DNA from: Cryptomeria japonica
Lineage: Eukaryota; Streptophyta; Pinopsida; Cupressales; Cupressaceae
Direction of reading: 5' to 3'
Length of the DNA: 64,000 nt
Assembly: GCF_030272615.1 (NCBI RefSeq)
Contig: NC_081407.1
Span: 441,839,213 to 441,903,212, forward strand
The number at the start of each line of letters is the position of its first letter. Positions within the stretch are counted from its first letter, which is position 1. Positions 12,934-25,324 of the stretch are shown one piece after another. The notes under the pieces were generated by a model, which saw only the letters and a program-made list of their open reading frames with translations, was not told where the DNA came from and searched no databases. The position numbers and the translations under genes were made by a program.

Positions 12934-13994
12934 TGTTAGGTCCCAGGAAGGACATTTGAGAGGGGGGGTGAATCAGTTGTGAACCAGTTGTCAATAAATT
13001 GTAATCCAAATCTAAGTTATTCCAATTTAACCTTAATGTCGGTAAAACATATTAACAAATATAGCAGTACCGGTTTAACTTAATGCATGAAACATAAAGA
13101 GAAACAACATCCACAACACATAACACGGAGATTTTGATGTGGAAACCCGGTAAGGGAAAAACCACGATGGGAAACCTTACCCACAATCAGATGATACTAT
13201 TGCAGATAGTATGTGTATACAAATGGAGTTTGCACATGCAGAAAGGCCAACTACCTAGAGATCATTGCTCAATCACAAAATAGGAGTCACACTGACTACA
13301 CAATTGGATGGTTAAATCCAATGATAATGTATTTCTCAAAGTAGCATCTCCAAAGTTGGATTCAGTATCGATTAAGATCTGAACATGAGTGTCAAAACAC
13401 CTTCATAACCTTTCTTCAACCTTCAAATAATGTCTACATGATTCGCACAAGGATTTGCTTATTTTCGCTCTTCAATATTCAAATACACTTGTCGTTACCT
13501 ATATCCTGATCTTCAATAAGATCTTACAATCATTTATACAAAACCTAAGACCAAATGAATAGGTCGGGTCACTAAGGATATTACATTTAAATCAATTACA
13601 AAAGAGTCTTGATGTGATACAACATGTCGGCTCAATACATTTATCAATCAATAAATCATATCCATGACGTGTTGTGCTGATCTGGAATAGATAACATGTA
13701 CCGGTCCATAACCTAGACTTATTTGCCAGTAAAGGCAAATATGTCAACCTTATTAGACCAATAATCAAAACACCAAATCCAAACTTCCAATCCATGTCTT
13801 TGACATAACCAAATGATCTCCAAGTTATCATCACTGCCGATGAACCATATAACCTGTTGGTGAACACATACCGATGATTGTGCATAAGCCACTAACCATA
13901 TCGATGAACATAATGTAAACCTCCAAGAAGATAAGTGTTGACATCAATGACAAAACCAATGCAACACATGACAAAGCCATCCATAATACCAACA
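12934..13994 (-). repeat. 5' LTR of element D
   Basis: A 1061-bp LTR bounded by tgttaggtcccag (plus-strand left edge) and ...ataccaaca. It pairs with 7363-8444. Differences are spread along its length and include a roughly 20-bp indel. Confidence 0.88.
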
Positions 13995-14829
13995 ATAACC
14001 TATCTACATCATTCAGTAGAGTAGATTAGGGTAGATTTGTTTTTTACAAATAAGTGGTTTGCACATGCTATTTCCTCTTCTTGGAGGTTGTAAACATCAT
14101 TTTTGTACAAGTTGTTATACTCAAAACTTGCTGCAAATATTTTCGCATCATGAGTGATTGGTTGTTGTAGTCTTGAGATATCATAATAGCACTAAATATT
14201 CTAAAGCATGGAAATAAAAACAATGATGAAGAAATATAAGTTATAAGTCAGCATAAAGGATCAAGTTGCAGCTCTCAAAAATTGAAGAAACTCTTTGCAT
14301 GCATCATTGGGGAAGCAAACTACAACTCATGCATGACGGTTGCATAAAAATTAAGGTGAAATCAGATATTTGCTTTATTATTTTACTCTTATTCAGCTTA
14401 AAGTTATTTCATTCTACTCAATCCACTCAAAAATAAGAAGAAAAGTTCCTAAAAGCTTATTACAAAATTTATTGAGCTTTCAAGAGCTAAAATTTTATTT
14501 TAAATGCTAATCAGGAGCCATCGGGAGCTACCCAAAGCTAGCTAGAGCAACAGTTACAAAAATGTTTTTATTCAATTTGAAGGCCCATTCTGAGTTGCAA
14601 AGGGACCTGCAACATTTTAGGTGTGGGAGAGATGATGAGACCATAAATTGTCTCATATTTAACCCATTAAAGCATCTATTTCTTCTTAGTGTATTGTTGT
14701 AAAAGTGGGTTTGTAATAATTGGAAGTTCTTTAGCTTGTTTAAGGTAGAATATAAAGTAGATATTTGATTTATTTTTAGTAAATAAATGTGATCCAAATT
14801 TATTCTAATATGTCTCTATGAGTGTGCAA
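13995..14829. other. Unassigned sequence between element D and repeat R2
   Basis: AT-rich sequence with no coding potential. It is the right flank of the D insertion and leads into repeat R2, so it is probably part of the same old Ty3-like element (LTR or leader). Confidence 0.4.
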
Positions 14830-15899
14830 GATGTTACAATGTATTGAATGAGCTATTAAATAACTCATGACAAGAAGAAGCTTCAAAAATACTTGTAGCA
14901 GAGAGCTCCAGACATTAACTCCAGACATTGTAGAAGGCTTTGAAGATATTAAGAGAAGAGAGAGAAGACTATTGAAGACTCCCAACACACTCCAACATTC
15001 ATGCAAAATAATGGAGCATCAGTCATTCTTAAATCAATGGGCAAAGTATTTGTTTCATGCAAGTTGCAGTTGCACACTACACTAAGTTATCTTTCTCCAA
15101 TAAAGATAACTCAAGTTAACAAAGAACACCAATGTAATTGTATTATTGTAGAATATTCTTCATGATGATCAACAATTATTTGGTTAACTAAATTGATGAT
15201 CAATTCCTTCATTCACGTTGAGAACTTGGGACTTCGCAGAAATTATGAAAAATGCACTCTCTCAGTAAAACAACAACATCTCCCTCATTTCTTAACTAAA
15301 TTCAAAAATTCAAAATGATCTGAAAGTATACTTAAAGGGATAAAACCCCTTTTGATGGTTTGGTGTTATTCACATTATGGAAGGAGCAGTTCATGAGAGA
15401 AAATGACTAAGATAGATTGGCAGGATGAAGGACAACAGTTTTAGTTTTCTCAAATTTTTGTAAATGCACCCTCAAAAATAGGATCTTGGATCCACATTGT
15501 TAGGAGATTTGTTGGATAGATATGGAATGATAGTTCTACAAATCTATTTTAATCATTTGAACAAAGGGGGGGATTAGAAAGGCTTCTTTTAGCCTAAGGA
15601 AATAGGATAGACTAGTTTCATTTCCCGCAATGTATTTTCCAGAATTTCTTAGAATAAATTTGAATTCAAGCAAGTATTTTATTTCCAGCAAGTTTCAATT
15701 AGATTAGCCTCTTTCCTTTCATGCAATTGTGAGATATATTAGAAATTTCCATTCATGCAAGAGTGCTTTAGAATAGGTTTCATTTCTTGCAAGTTAGAAT
15801 AGACTCTCAAACTAGTTTTATTCGTTCTCTTTTGCATACAACCATGGAAACTGCCTTGGATTGATAAATTAATTGATGAGGATTACAATGACCCCATCA
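14830..15899 (+). repeat. Direct repeat copy R2 (Ty3-like element leader or LTR)
   Basis: Second copy of R1 (5601-6667), same orientation, about nine bases in ten identical by eye. It runs from gatgttacaatgta to gattacaatgaccccatca and is followed at once by Ty3-type protease-like coding sequence instead of the sequence that follows R1. Confidence 0.6.
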
Positions 15900-17838
15900 A
15901 GTTCTATTACTCTCCCTATTGAGGTCGGTACTAAGTTCTTAGATGTGAATTTTTCTATCATTCCTACATCAGATCAGTTTTGTGTGAAGTTGGGACATCC
16001 TTGGCTCTCCTCCATGAAATATATTCCTTCTACGATCCATAAATGTTTGAAATTTCCTCATAATGGCACTATCATAACAATTAACCATAGCCTTTACCAA
16101 CCCACAATGAAGCATGGTAATTTCACTTTTGATTACTTTTGGCCTTAACAACTTGATCTCAAAGTGACATCCTTTTTTAATCTTATAAAAAATAGAAAAA
16201 TGAGATGATCATGTCCTTGAGTAAGCCTAAAGATCCTATACCTATGGATATTCCTCCACCCCATAATGGGTCTGGTATTCTTCCTACTCCTTCTATTCCT
16301 CCCATATATGCCTTAGACTTGACTCCTACATCTTACAAAGGAAAGCACTTGGAATCTCCTATCTCTTAACCTATTAGGGCTTCTCCCATTCATCCTCCTT
16401 TAAAATAAGACAAGAAGCCTATGTCCATTGATCCTCAACCTTCACAAGTCTTGGCTAAAAAATAAAAGAAATCGTTGTGTGAGAGAACGTCGATGAAGAC
16501 ATCATTCTAAGGCTCGTGAAGTTGCTTCCCAAACCATTTCCTCCCTAAAGACACCAAATGGTGACTTGATCCCATTTTTACAACCTTCACCTAACCCTAT
16601 GGAGGAAGTTAAACCTAAATCACCAAGATTAAAAATGCTTAAGAAAATTGATGGTTCATGCTCTTTTCATGTTAGAGATCCTATTTTTATTAATCTAGAT
16701 GATGATATGGATGATGATGTTGTTCATGCTAACAATGTTGATTCTAATGAATCTATTGACATGTATGAGCTTATCAATGTTAATAATGATTTATCTTCAC
16801 ATTTTTCAAAAGCATTAACCCTAGATCCTAATGGAAAACAAAGTGACTCATCATTAGAGCATGGTCCTTATTTGGAACTTGTAGTAGCTCCATCTGACAT
16901 GCTCAAAGTGGCTCCTATTTCATCTTGTCCACCTTCCCTAAATGATGTTCACAAGATTGGATGGTGGATGATTTGCTTGATTAGCTTCATTTGTGTCATA
17001 GATGCTCTCTTGTGTATTTTCTTGTTTGTAATGTGATTCCCCCGTGATGTGTTTTTGTGTTATGTTAGGTTCTCTTTGGATGACCCTTGTTACTTCATTG
17101 GTGCAAAGTAATAAAGAGGTTGACTATGTTGTGACATTCTTCTATTTGTATCTCACTTCTTCTATATGTTGTCCCTTGTGTTGTCTACTTGGGAACTATG
17201 CAAAGCATTGAGATCTCTTTTGGTCTCTTCCATGTTGACTCAAAAAGACACATGTTCCCTTCTTCCATTGTTCTTGTAGTTCCGCTACCTTTGGGGGATG
17301 AGGTAAATTCAATATAAATATCTTTGATATACATTATTTATCATAAGAGAATAATGACCCCAGAGTTAGTGGATCCCTTATGTTCTTTTTCATATATGTT
17401 TTGTGACCATTGTCCTTTGATTTGTCCTTTCTTGGGGGTGTCTCATTGTGATAACCTGTTCATCTTTTGGATGCATGCTACCTTAAAGAAATTTCTCTTG
17501 ATAGGGCATATGCAATCATTTTAACATGGGGGCATACACTCTACTCAATGTTACACTTTATGTTCACACTATGACATGTTTTCATACTCAAGTTACTTTG
17601 CAAACTAAGCCTTTTTCTTTATAATTTGGTATTTTCTTTTTCATGACTCATAGTAAGCAAATCTTACTAGACTAGTGTAGTCATGTGTTCTCTCTCCTTC
17701 TCCTTTCTTATGTTGTCCCTTTTATCTCAATATGAGAGTAGTGAGATCCTAAAGTCCCTTGGGGCTTAGTGTGCCTTATCTCTTTGATATCTTGATAGAA
17801 GTCTTTTAATGCAAATTTATACTTTACCATGAGTATGC
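15873..17838 (+). pseudogene. Ty3-like internal remnant: protease-like fragment and unknown downstream region
   Basis: A short coding piece (15873-16148) reads LPIEVGTKFLDVNFSIIPTS and KLGHPWLSSMKYIPSTIHKC. This matches the region between protease and reverse transcriptase of Ty3/Gypsy polyproteins (the LGRPWL...STLH type). Proline-rich and acidic sequence follows, then a 156-residue open stretch (16566-17036) with an Asp-rich segment and, at its C-end, a hydrophobic stretch (MICLISFICVIDALLCIFLF) that could span a membrane. No reverse transcriptase or integrase is seen before element E interrupts at 17839. The element is broken and non-autonomous or internally deleted. Whether the hydrophobic tail has meaning is unknown. 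Confidence 0.5.
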
Positions 17839-19378
17839 TAATAACTCAATGATGAACGGATAGTACTAGCCTAGTACTGAGAGGGGGGGGGGGTAGGTGA
17901 ATCAGTGCAGACAAAAATACAGTTCTAAACCGGTTTGATAGCAGACACTTCAAATGACTAGCAAACATTGACACCGGTTTGAAACAGAGTGCAACCGGTA
18001 AAGATAAGAATGACTAAGACAAGCATTAACCGGTTACTCACTTAGCTTTTCACTCAACTCAAGACTACACTACCATTTCACCCTTATGCATAAACAGGTA
18101 ATCTATCATCAGACCATAATAACAGCTAGTTCAACATGTTTTATTGACAGGCATAAAACACAGAACCATCATATGCTTGACAGACAATAGCAAAGCATCA
18201 CAAGATAAAAGCATCACACATAAAACACATATTTTTCACGTGGAAACCCAACTGGGAAAAACCACGGTGGGGATGAATACCCACAAGCTATTTTTGAACT
18301 CTTTAGAAGTCCACTCTGTTAGGAGCCTTGTCCGGTTAGAGACACTACAATAGGTTCTGCTAGGAACCGATCTTGTTAGGGATCACCCGGTTAAGGGATG
18401 GCTAGAATACCTGGTTAAGGGTTAAACCCTATTAAAGGTTACCTTGTTAGAGGATTTAAAGAACTCAATATCTAAAGGATTTCAAACTCAATAGCTTTGA
18501 ATTACCCTGTTAAAGGATTTACAGCAAGCCGGTTAAGGCTACCCTGTTAAGGGATTTTCCAACTGTTGAGGTGGTTAGAGATCAACAGGTATTACAATGA
18601 TCTGATAACAACACTCAATGCCAATGCAGATCTTCTCAAGCTCCTCTTCACCTTCTGCACTTACACTCTGTAGGTATCACTTCTCTCCTTTTGGTCTGGC
18701 AAGAATCACGTATCCCTTCTCTTGGATACACACACACAACTTTTGCCAACAACCTCAGAAAGAGACACAATATCGACCTTATAGGAAAATAGATAGGTTG
18801 GTAGCATAAACCCTAAACCCTAAACCTGTTAGGTTAAGGAATTCAAATAGTTCAATCCTGATCATTGAGCACACTACATTAAATGCAGCAGTTCTTGATC
18901 CAATCTCAAGACATTCTCCATCGTCCATTTCCACCGATTTTATGGTGGCTGATAACCCATCACACGTTATCACCATTTTACAGACTTCTCACATTCCCAA
19001 GGTAGATAGGAACAATCTCCTTCATGCAAGATCCTTCACGTGCACAAGGCTTACGTGGCAACATGATCTATTCTTTGTTACCATGCTAGCTTATCACACA
19101 AAGTCACCGGTTGAGCCACACAGGCTTGAAGCACTTAAACTGGAAACCCTGAAGTTGAGACTACCAACCGGTAGTCATACAACACTTCCATGTGTCGGTT
19201 CCCATAACTATATGCCGGTTCATCATGAACAAACACACCGCTTCACTTTGGCACAAATGAAAGTTCACATTGTTCTACCGGTTCTCTCATATGTCGGTTC
19301 TCACTTCTTCAACATATTGACATCAATGACAACATACAATGTCATTATGTCCTCATATCAGTTCACATAATGCCAACA
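17839..19378 (-). repeat. 3' LTR of element E
   Basis: A 1540-bp LTR, left edge taataactcaatgatgaac, right edge ...cataatgccaaca. It contains a G-run (17881-17893), longer than in its partner LTR, many ACCGGT sites, and a short perfect CCCTAAA array at 18808-18826. Confidence 0.9.
18808..18826 (-). repeat. Plant telomere-type motif in LTR of element E
   Basis: The sequence aaaccctaaaccctaaacc is a perfect run of the plant telomere heptamer (TTTAGGG on the other strand), equivalent to tandem telo-boxes. The same run is kept in the partner LTR at 24754-24772. Confidence 0.8.
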
Positions 19379-19599
19379 ATCTCCCCCTTTGGCATTGATG
19401 GCAATATACAAAGATATCTCTCCGCTTCATATCTTCTCCCCCAATTTCTGCAGATATCTTCTCTACTTCACATCTTCTCCCCCTTTGACAACAATGCCAA
19501 ACTGGAGGCACAAGCTTCCCTGTTCCATTATGCTGCTCCCCCTGAGGAGTAGCATCCTTCAACACATCAATCCTGAAGAAAATTTTGACTTTGCAATAC

Positions 19600-22500
19600 T
19601 TGACTGATGTGGAGCATATACCTTTAGTTTACCTCCTGAAGGGGCAACACCCCTAATTCACCTCTTAAGTACATAAATGTAGCCTTTGGGAGAGGCTTGG
19701 TGAATATGTCTGCTAATTGCTCCTGACTGGAAATATGTTCCAGTGCAATCTCTTTGTTCTGAACCTTTTCCCTCAAGAAATGATACTTAAGCTCAAAGTG
19801 CTTGGTTCTAGAATGTAAAACCGAATTCTTGGAGATATTAATTGCACTAGTATTGTCACAAAATATACTTACTGGTTCAGATACAAGAACTTTGAAGCTA
19901 TTTAATACATGCTTCATCCAAATTGTCTGAGTGCAGTTCATGAAAGTTGCAGCATGCTCTGCTTCCACTATAGACTAAGATTTACAACTCTGCTTCTTAC
20001 TCATCCATGAGACTAGTCTACCACCAAGAAAGAATGCACCACCAGTTGTGCTTTTTCGGTCATCTATATTGCCTGCCCAATCAACATCTGTGTATACTTT
20101 CAAGTTGAAATCCTTTCTATAAGGATACCATAATCCATAGTCAATAGTTCCCTTCAGATACCTAAGAATCTGCTTGACTGCAACCAAGTGAGATTCTCTT
20201 GGGCTTTTCTGGAATCTTGCAGTAATGCCAACTACATGTGCAATATCCGGTCTACTATGCACTACATAATGCAACTTACCAATCATTGATCGGTATTCCT
20301 TCTCATCAACCAATTCTGAGTCATCTTCTTTAGATAGTTTACAACTGGTCACCATCAGAGTACCAATTGGTTTGCTATCTTCCATGCCAAAGGTCTTCAA
20401 CACCTCTTTGATATACTTGGACTGAGTGATAAAGATTTCATCCTTCATCTGCTGGATCTATAGTCTAATGAAGAATTTAATCTCCCCTATCAGTGACATT
20501 TCAAACTCTTTCTTCATCTCATCTGCAAACTCATGACTCATCTTGTCATCTCCACCAAAGATAATGTCATCAACAAATACCTCACAGATCAGGATCTGAT
20601 CTCCTTCAGACTTCAAGTAGATATTACTATCTTCACTTGTTCTCTCAAATCCAATCTTCATAAGATGGGAATGCAGACATTCATATCATGCTCTAGGTGC
20701 TTGCTTTAGTCCATATAAGGCTTTATGTAGCCTACATACCATGTCACTGTCTTCAGATAGGGCAAACCCATCTAGTTGCTCAATATACACCTCCTCTTCA
20801 AGTACACCATTTAGGAATGCAGATTTTACATCCATTTGATATACTTTGAAACCTTTAAAAGCTGCATATGCAAGAAGCATACAGACTCCTTCCAATCTAG
20901 CTACAGGAGCAAAGGTTTCTCCATAGTCTTCTCCTTCTTCTTGAGCATATCATTTGCACACTAATCTGGCTTTGTTCCTAATCACTATGCCATCCTCATT
21001 CAGCTTATTTCTGAAAACCCATTTAGTACCAATGACATTTTTGTGCTCCGGTCTGGGTACCAAAGACCATGTACCATTTTTCTCTATCTAGTCAAGTTCC
21101 TCTTCCATTGACTTGATCCAGTCTTCATCCTTATGTGCCTCTTTGAATGATTTAAGCTCAAATTCAGAGATCATACATGAGTTTTCTCTGACCTTTCTTC
21201 TTGTAAGGATTCCTGCATCCTTATCTCCTATGATCTGCTTAGGATCATGATTCAGCTTGACATACCGAGGAATGGTCTTGATAGATTCCTCTTTCTTTTA
21301 TTCTTCATCATCATCTCCATCAGTATTAGCATCTACATTTGCTGGTGTAGGAACATTGTTACTGGTACTCAGTTGGCTGTCAATCGGTTCCCAAAAGGTT
21401 GCAACCGGTTCGTTTACCACTTGGTCACTATTGGTTTTCTCAGTTTTCTTAGAGGTTACATCAACTCTTACATTGATGCTTTCCATAATTCTCTGAGTCC
21501 TATTGTTGAAACACTTGAGAGCTTTTCTCTTGGTGGAATATCCTACGAATATTCCCTCATCACATTTCGCATCAAATTTTCTCTGGTGTTCACTCCTCTT
21601 GATGTAACATTTGCTACCAGACACTCTAAAGTAGCTAACCATAGGTGTCTTACTAGTCCAATACTCATAAGGAGTTTTATCCTTACCTTTCTTGATGAGT
21701 ACCCGGTTCATTGTGTAGACTGCAGTGCTCACCGCTTCTCTCCAAAAGGTGTGAGATACCTTTCCTTGAATCAACATGGTTCTAGCTACTTCAACCATAG
21801 TCCAGTTATTCCTCTCTATTAGGCCATTCTGTTGTGGAGTCCGGGGGGCAGATAATTGCCTCTTGATGCCATGTTCTTCACAGTACTTGTTGAATTCACC
21901 GAAAGTGAATTCCCCTCCTTGATCAGTTCTCAGGCACTTGATCCTTTTACTACTTTCCTTCTCCACTAATGCTCTGAAAGCTTTGAACTTTACAAAGGCT
22001 TCAGACTTGTCTTTCAAGAATGTGACCCACATCATTCTTGAGTAGTCATCAGTGAGAATCATGAAGTACCTATCACCCTGCACACTTCTAGTTTTCATAG
22101 GACCACACAAATCAGTATGCACAAGATCAAGCAAGTTGTCAGCAGTGAAAGATTTACCTTTAAAGGTTGAAGAAGATATTTTCCCCAATTGACACTCTCT
22201 GCACAAGGTATTATATGGTTTGCTTAGCACCGACAACCCTTTAACTTCCTTGATCTTACTAGACTTCACAATGTTATCAAAGTTTACATGGCAGAGTCTC
22301 CTATGTCATATCCAGCTATCATCAAATTTAGCCATAAGACAAGTACTTATATTTGCATTCAGCTGAAATAGGTTACCTTTGGTCTACATGCCGATGGCCA
22401 CCAATTCAGCATTCTTTCCTTTGATTCTACAAACTCCATTCTTGAATTCCATAGTGAGGCTATTGTCATTCAGTTGGGCAACACTCAGAAGGTTGTGTCT

Positions 22501-23721
22501 AATACCATCAACCCAATAGACATTGTCAGCACTACTCTTTCCATTCAGAGAGATGGACCCTCCGCCTTTGACCATGCATGGTGCATCATTGCCAAAGCGA
22601 ACCACACCACCATCATACTCCTCCAAGGATAGAAACTTGCTCTGATCACCAGTCCTATGGTGAGAACAGCCACTGTCAATGATCCACTCATTGGAATTAT
22701 CAAACTGGGAGACAAGGGCCTTCTTATCTAACACATCTTCCTTGATAGCAACAAACACAATATCTTCATTTTCTTCATCCTCTGATTCTTCATCTGTGAC
22801 ACCTTCATCAACTGCCACAAAACAGTTTCTCTGGTTTCCTCCTTTGAATTTCTTGAACCTTTCTGGTTTGTCCTTGTTGTCACCATTAGGACAGTTTACA
22901 ACAATATGTCCTATCCTTTTACAAGAAAAGCATTTCAAAGGTATCTTACCTGTGTATTTGTCGGCTCCTTTAGGAAGTTTCCTAGAAAGGAGAGCTTCAA
23001 ACGCCATCAGAATCTCCTCATCATCCATTTCTCTGCCCTGTCTTGGTTCACCACTAGTGCTAGCTTCTTTTTCTTTTCTGGATGGTACTGTAGAAGCTTT
23101 AAAAGCTAATTCAGTCTTTTGAACACTGTCATCGAAACTATTTAGCTCATAGGCTATCAACTTTGCAATGATGGAGTCTAGGGATACCTTAGTCTTGTCT
23201 ATTCATCTTAGCTCCTGAATAGCAGCAACCCTTATTGCATAGACCGGCAATAGGGATCTCAAGACTTTGCTTACCATAGTGGAATCTTCTATTTTACCAC
23301 CTGCACTCTTGATATCTCCAACAATGGTTTTGATTCTTATTCCATAGTGTTGAATGGTCTCACCTTCAACCTCCTGCATATCTTCAAACTTCCCTCTAAG
23401 GCTTTCTTCCTTAGCCTATTTTACATGCTCATCACCGCCATAGATATTTTCAAGAGTATCCCATACCTCTTTGGGATTTACTTTATCCTAAACATCAATA
23501 AACTCAATGTCAGATAAGCTACTAATTAGGGCTTCCATGACTTGCCCATTCTCCTGCATCTCTTTCTTTTGGTCATAGGTGAGAGTACCGGTAGGAGCAA
23601 AATAGACATTCTCAACATAGCTCCAGTGTTGAGCACCCATGCTTCTGATGTATATCTTCATTCTATCTTTCCATATACTGAAATTTTCTCTGTTAAACTT
23701 TGGACCTTCCCTCTTCATCAT
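19600..23721 (-). pseudogene. Element E gag-pol remnant
   Basis: Minus-strand order. Gag runs from 23721 to about 22700, starting MMKREGPKFNRENFSIWKDR, with a CCHC knuckle CFSCKRIGHIVVNCP near 22940. Protease spans about 22690-22390, with the Copia active-site context IIDSGCSHHRTGD and GIRHNLLSVAQL. Integrase spans about 22250-21300, with HTDLCGPMKTRS, DDYSRMMWVTFL and PRTPQQNGLIERNN. Reverse transcriptase spans about 21140-20200, with YQMDVKSAFLNG, YGLKQAPRA and VFVDDIIFGGDD. RNase H spans about 20100-19624, with DVDWAGNIDDRKSTTGG and QLADIFTKPLP. All catalytic regions of a Ty1/Copia polyprotein are represented, but the copy is broken. Confidence 0.9.
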
Positions 23722-23779
23722 TAGACTGGGATCTTTACCTCAAGCGGTTAAGCTTATAGCACAGAGGACCTGGAGGACG

Positions 23780-23792
23780 CTCTGATACCAAT
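23780..23792 (-). other. Primer-binding site of element E
   Basis: ctctgataccaat is the complement of the initiator-Met tRNA priming motif attggtatcagag, immediately inside the 5' LTR edge at 23793. Confidence 0.85.
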
Positions 23793-25324
23793 TGATAACT
23801 CAATGATGAACGGATAGTACTAACCCGGTACTGAGAGGGGGGGTGAATCAGTGCAGACAAAAATGCAGCTCTAAACCGGTTTGATAGCAGACACTTCAAA
23901 TGACTAGCAAACAGTGACACCGGTTTGAAATAGAGTGCAACCAGTAAAGATAAGAATGACTGAGACAAGAATTAACCAGTTACTCACTTAGCTTTTCACT
24001 CAACTCAAGACTACACTACCATTTCACCCTTATGCATAAATAGGTAATCTATCATCAGACCATAATAACAGCTAGTTCAACATGTTTTATTGATAGGCAT
24101 AAAACATAGAACCATCATATGCTTGACAGACAATAGCAAAGCATCACAAGATAAAAGCATCACACATAAAACACATATTTTTCACGTGGAAACCCAACTG
24201 GGAAAAACCACGGTGGGGATGAATACCCACAAGCTATTTTTGAACTCTTTAGAAGTCCGCTCTGTTAGGAGCCTTGTCCGGTTAGAGACATTACAATAGG
24301 TTCTGCTAGGAACCGATCTTGTTAGGGATCACTCGGTTAAGGGATGGCTAGAATACCTAGTTAAGGGTTAAACCCTGTTAAAGGTTACCTTGTTAGAGGA
24401 TTTCAAGAACTCAATAGCTAAAGGATTTTGAACTCAATAGCTTTGAATTACCCTGTTAAAGGATTTACAGCAAGCCAGTTAAGGCTACCCTATTAAGGGA
24501 TTTTCCAACTGTTGAGGTGGTTAGAGATCAACAGGTATTACAATGATCTGGTAACAACACTCAATGCTAATGCAGATCCGCTCAAGCTCCTCTTCACTTT
24601 CTGCACTTACACTCTGCAGGTATCACTTCTCTCCTTTTGGTCTGGCAAGAATCACATATCCCTTCTCTTGGATACACACACACAACTTTTGCCAACAACC
24701 TTAGAAAGAGACACAATATCGACCTTATAGGAAAACAAATAGGTCGGTAGCATAAACCCTAAACCCTAAACCTGTTAGGTTAAGGAATTCAAATGGTTCA
24801 ATCTTGACCATTGAGCACACTGCAATAAATGTAGCAGTTCTTGATCCAATCTCAAAACATTCTCCATCATCCATTTCCACTGATTTTATGGCGGCTGATA
24901 ACCCATCACACGTTATCACCGTTTTACAAACTTCTCACATTCTCGAGGTAGATAGGAACAATCTCCTTTATGCAAGATCCTTCACGTGCACAAGGCTTAC
25001 GTGGCAACACAATCTGTTCTTTGTTACCATGCTAACTCATCACACAAAATCACTGGTTGAGCCACACAGGCTTGAAGCACTTAAACCAGAAACCCTGAAG
25101 TTGAGACTACCAACCGGTAGTCATACAACACTTCCATGTGCCTGTTCCCATATTTATATGTCGGTTCATCATGAACAAACACACCACTTCATCTTGGCAC
25201 AAATGTCGGTTCACATTGTTCTACCGGTTCTCTCATATGCCGATTCTCACTTCTTCAGCATATTGACATCAATGACAACATACAATGTCATTATGTCCTC
25301 ATACTAGTTCACATAATGCCAACA
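23793..25324 (-). repeat. 5' LTR of element E
   Basis: A 1532-bp LTR paired with 17839-19378. It begins tgataactcaatgatgaac on the plus strand and ends ...cataatgccaaca. It holds the telomere-type run at 24754-24772. Several differences from its partner turn ACCGGT into ACCAGT or similar. Confidence 0.9.
24754..24772 (-). repeat. Plant telomere-type motif in 5' LTR of element E
   Basis: The same aaaccctaaaccctaaacc run as at 18808-18826, unchanged between the two LTRs although neighbouring sequence has diverged. Confidence 0.8.

Larger units (their letters stand above)
7363..13994 (-). mobile_element. Element D: Ty1/Copia retrotransposon, full length but broken
   Basis: Read on the minus strand it has 5' LTR 12934-13994, primer-binding site 12921-12932 (complement of TGGTATCAGAG, initiator-Met tRNA type), gag, protease, integrase, reverse transcriptase and RNase H in Copia order. 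These are followed by a polypurine tract (complement at 8445-8460) and 3' LTR 7363-8444. The flanks gtaac/ataac are a target duplication with one difference. The LTRs differ by roughly 8 percent by eye plus a small indel, so D is probably the oldest of the well-preserved Copia copies here. The coding part carries several breaks. Confidence 0.9.
17839..25324 (-). mobile_element. Element E: Ty1/Copia retrotransposon, full length but broken
   Basis: On the minus strand it has 5' LTR 23793-25324, primer-binding site 23780-23791, gag, protease, integrase, reverse transcriptase and RNase H, then a polypurine tract (complement at 19379-19394) and 3' LTR 17839-19378. Flanking tatgc (17834-17838) and tgtgc (25325-25329) look like a target duplication with one difference. 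The two 1.5-kb LTRs differ by about one base in 25 by eye, mostly transitions, so E is the youngest of the complete elements. The coding region has a handful of breaks. Confidence 0.92.

Noticed and set aside
21247-21822. 191-residue plus-strand frame inside element E
   Set aside because: It is antisense to the integrase region of E, which has clear domain motifs on the minus strand.
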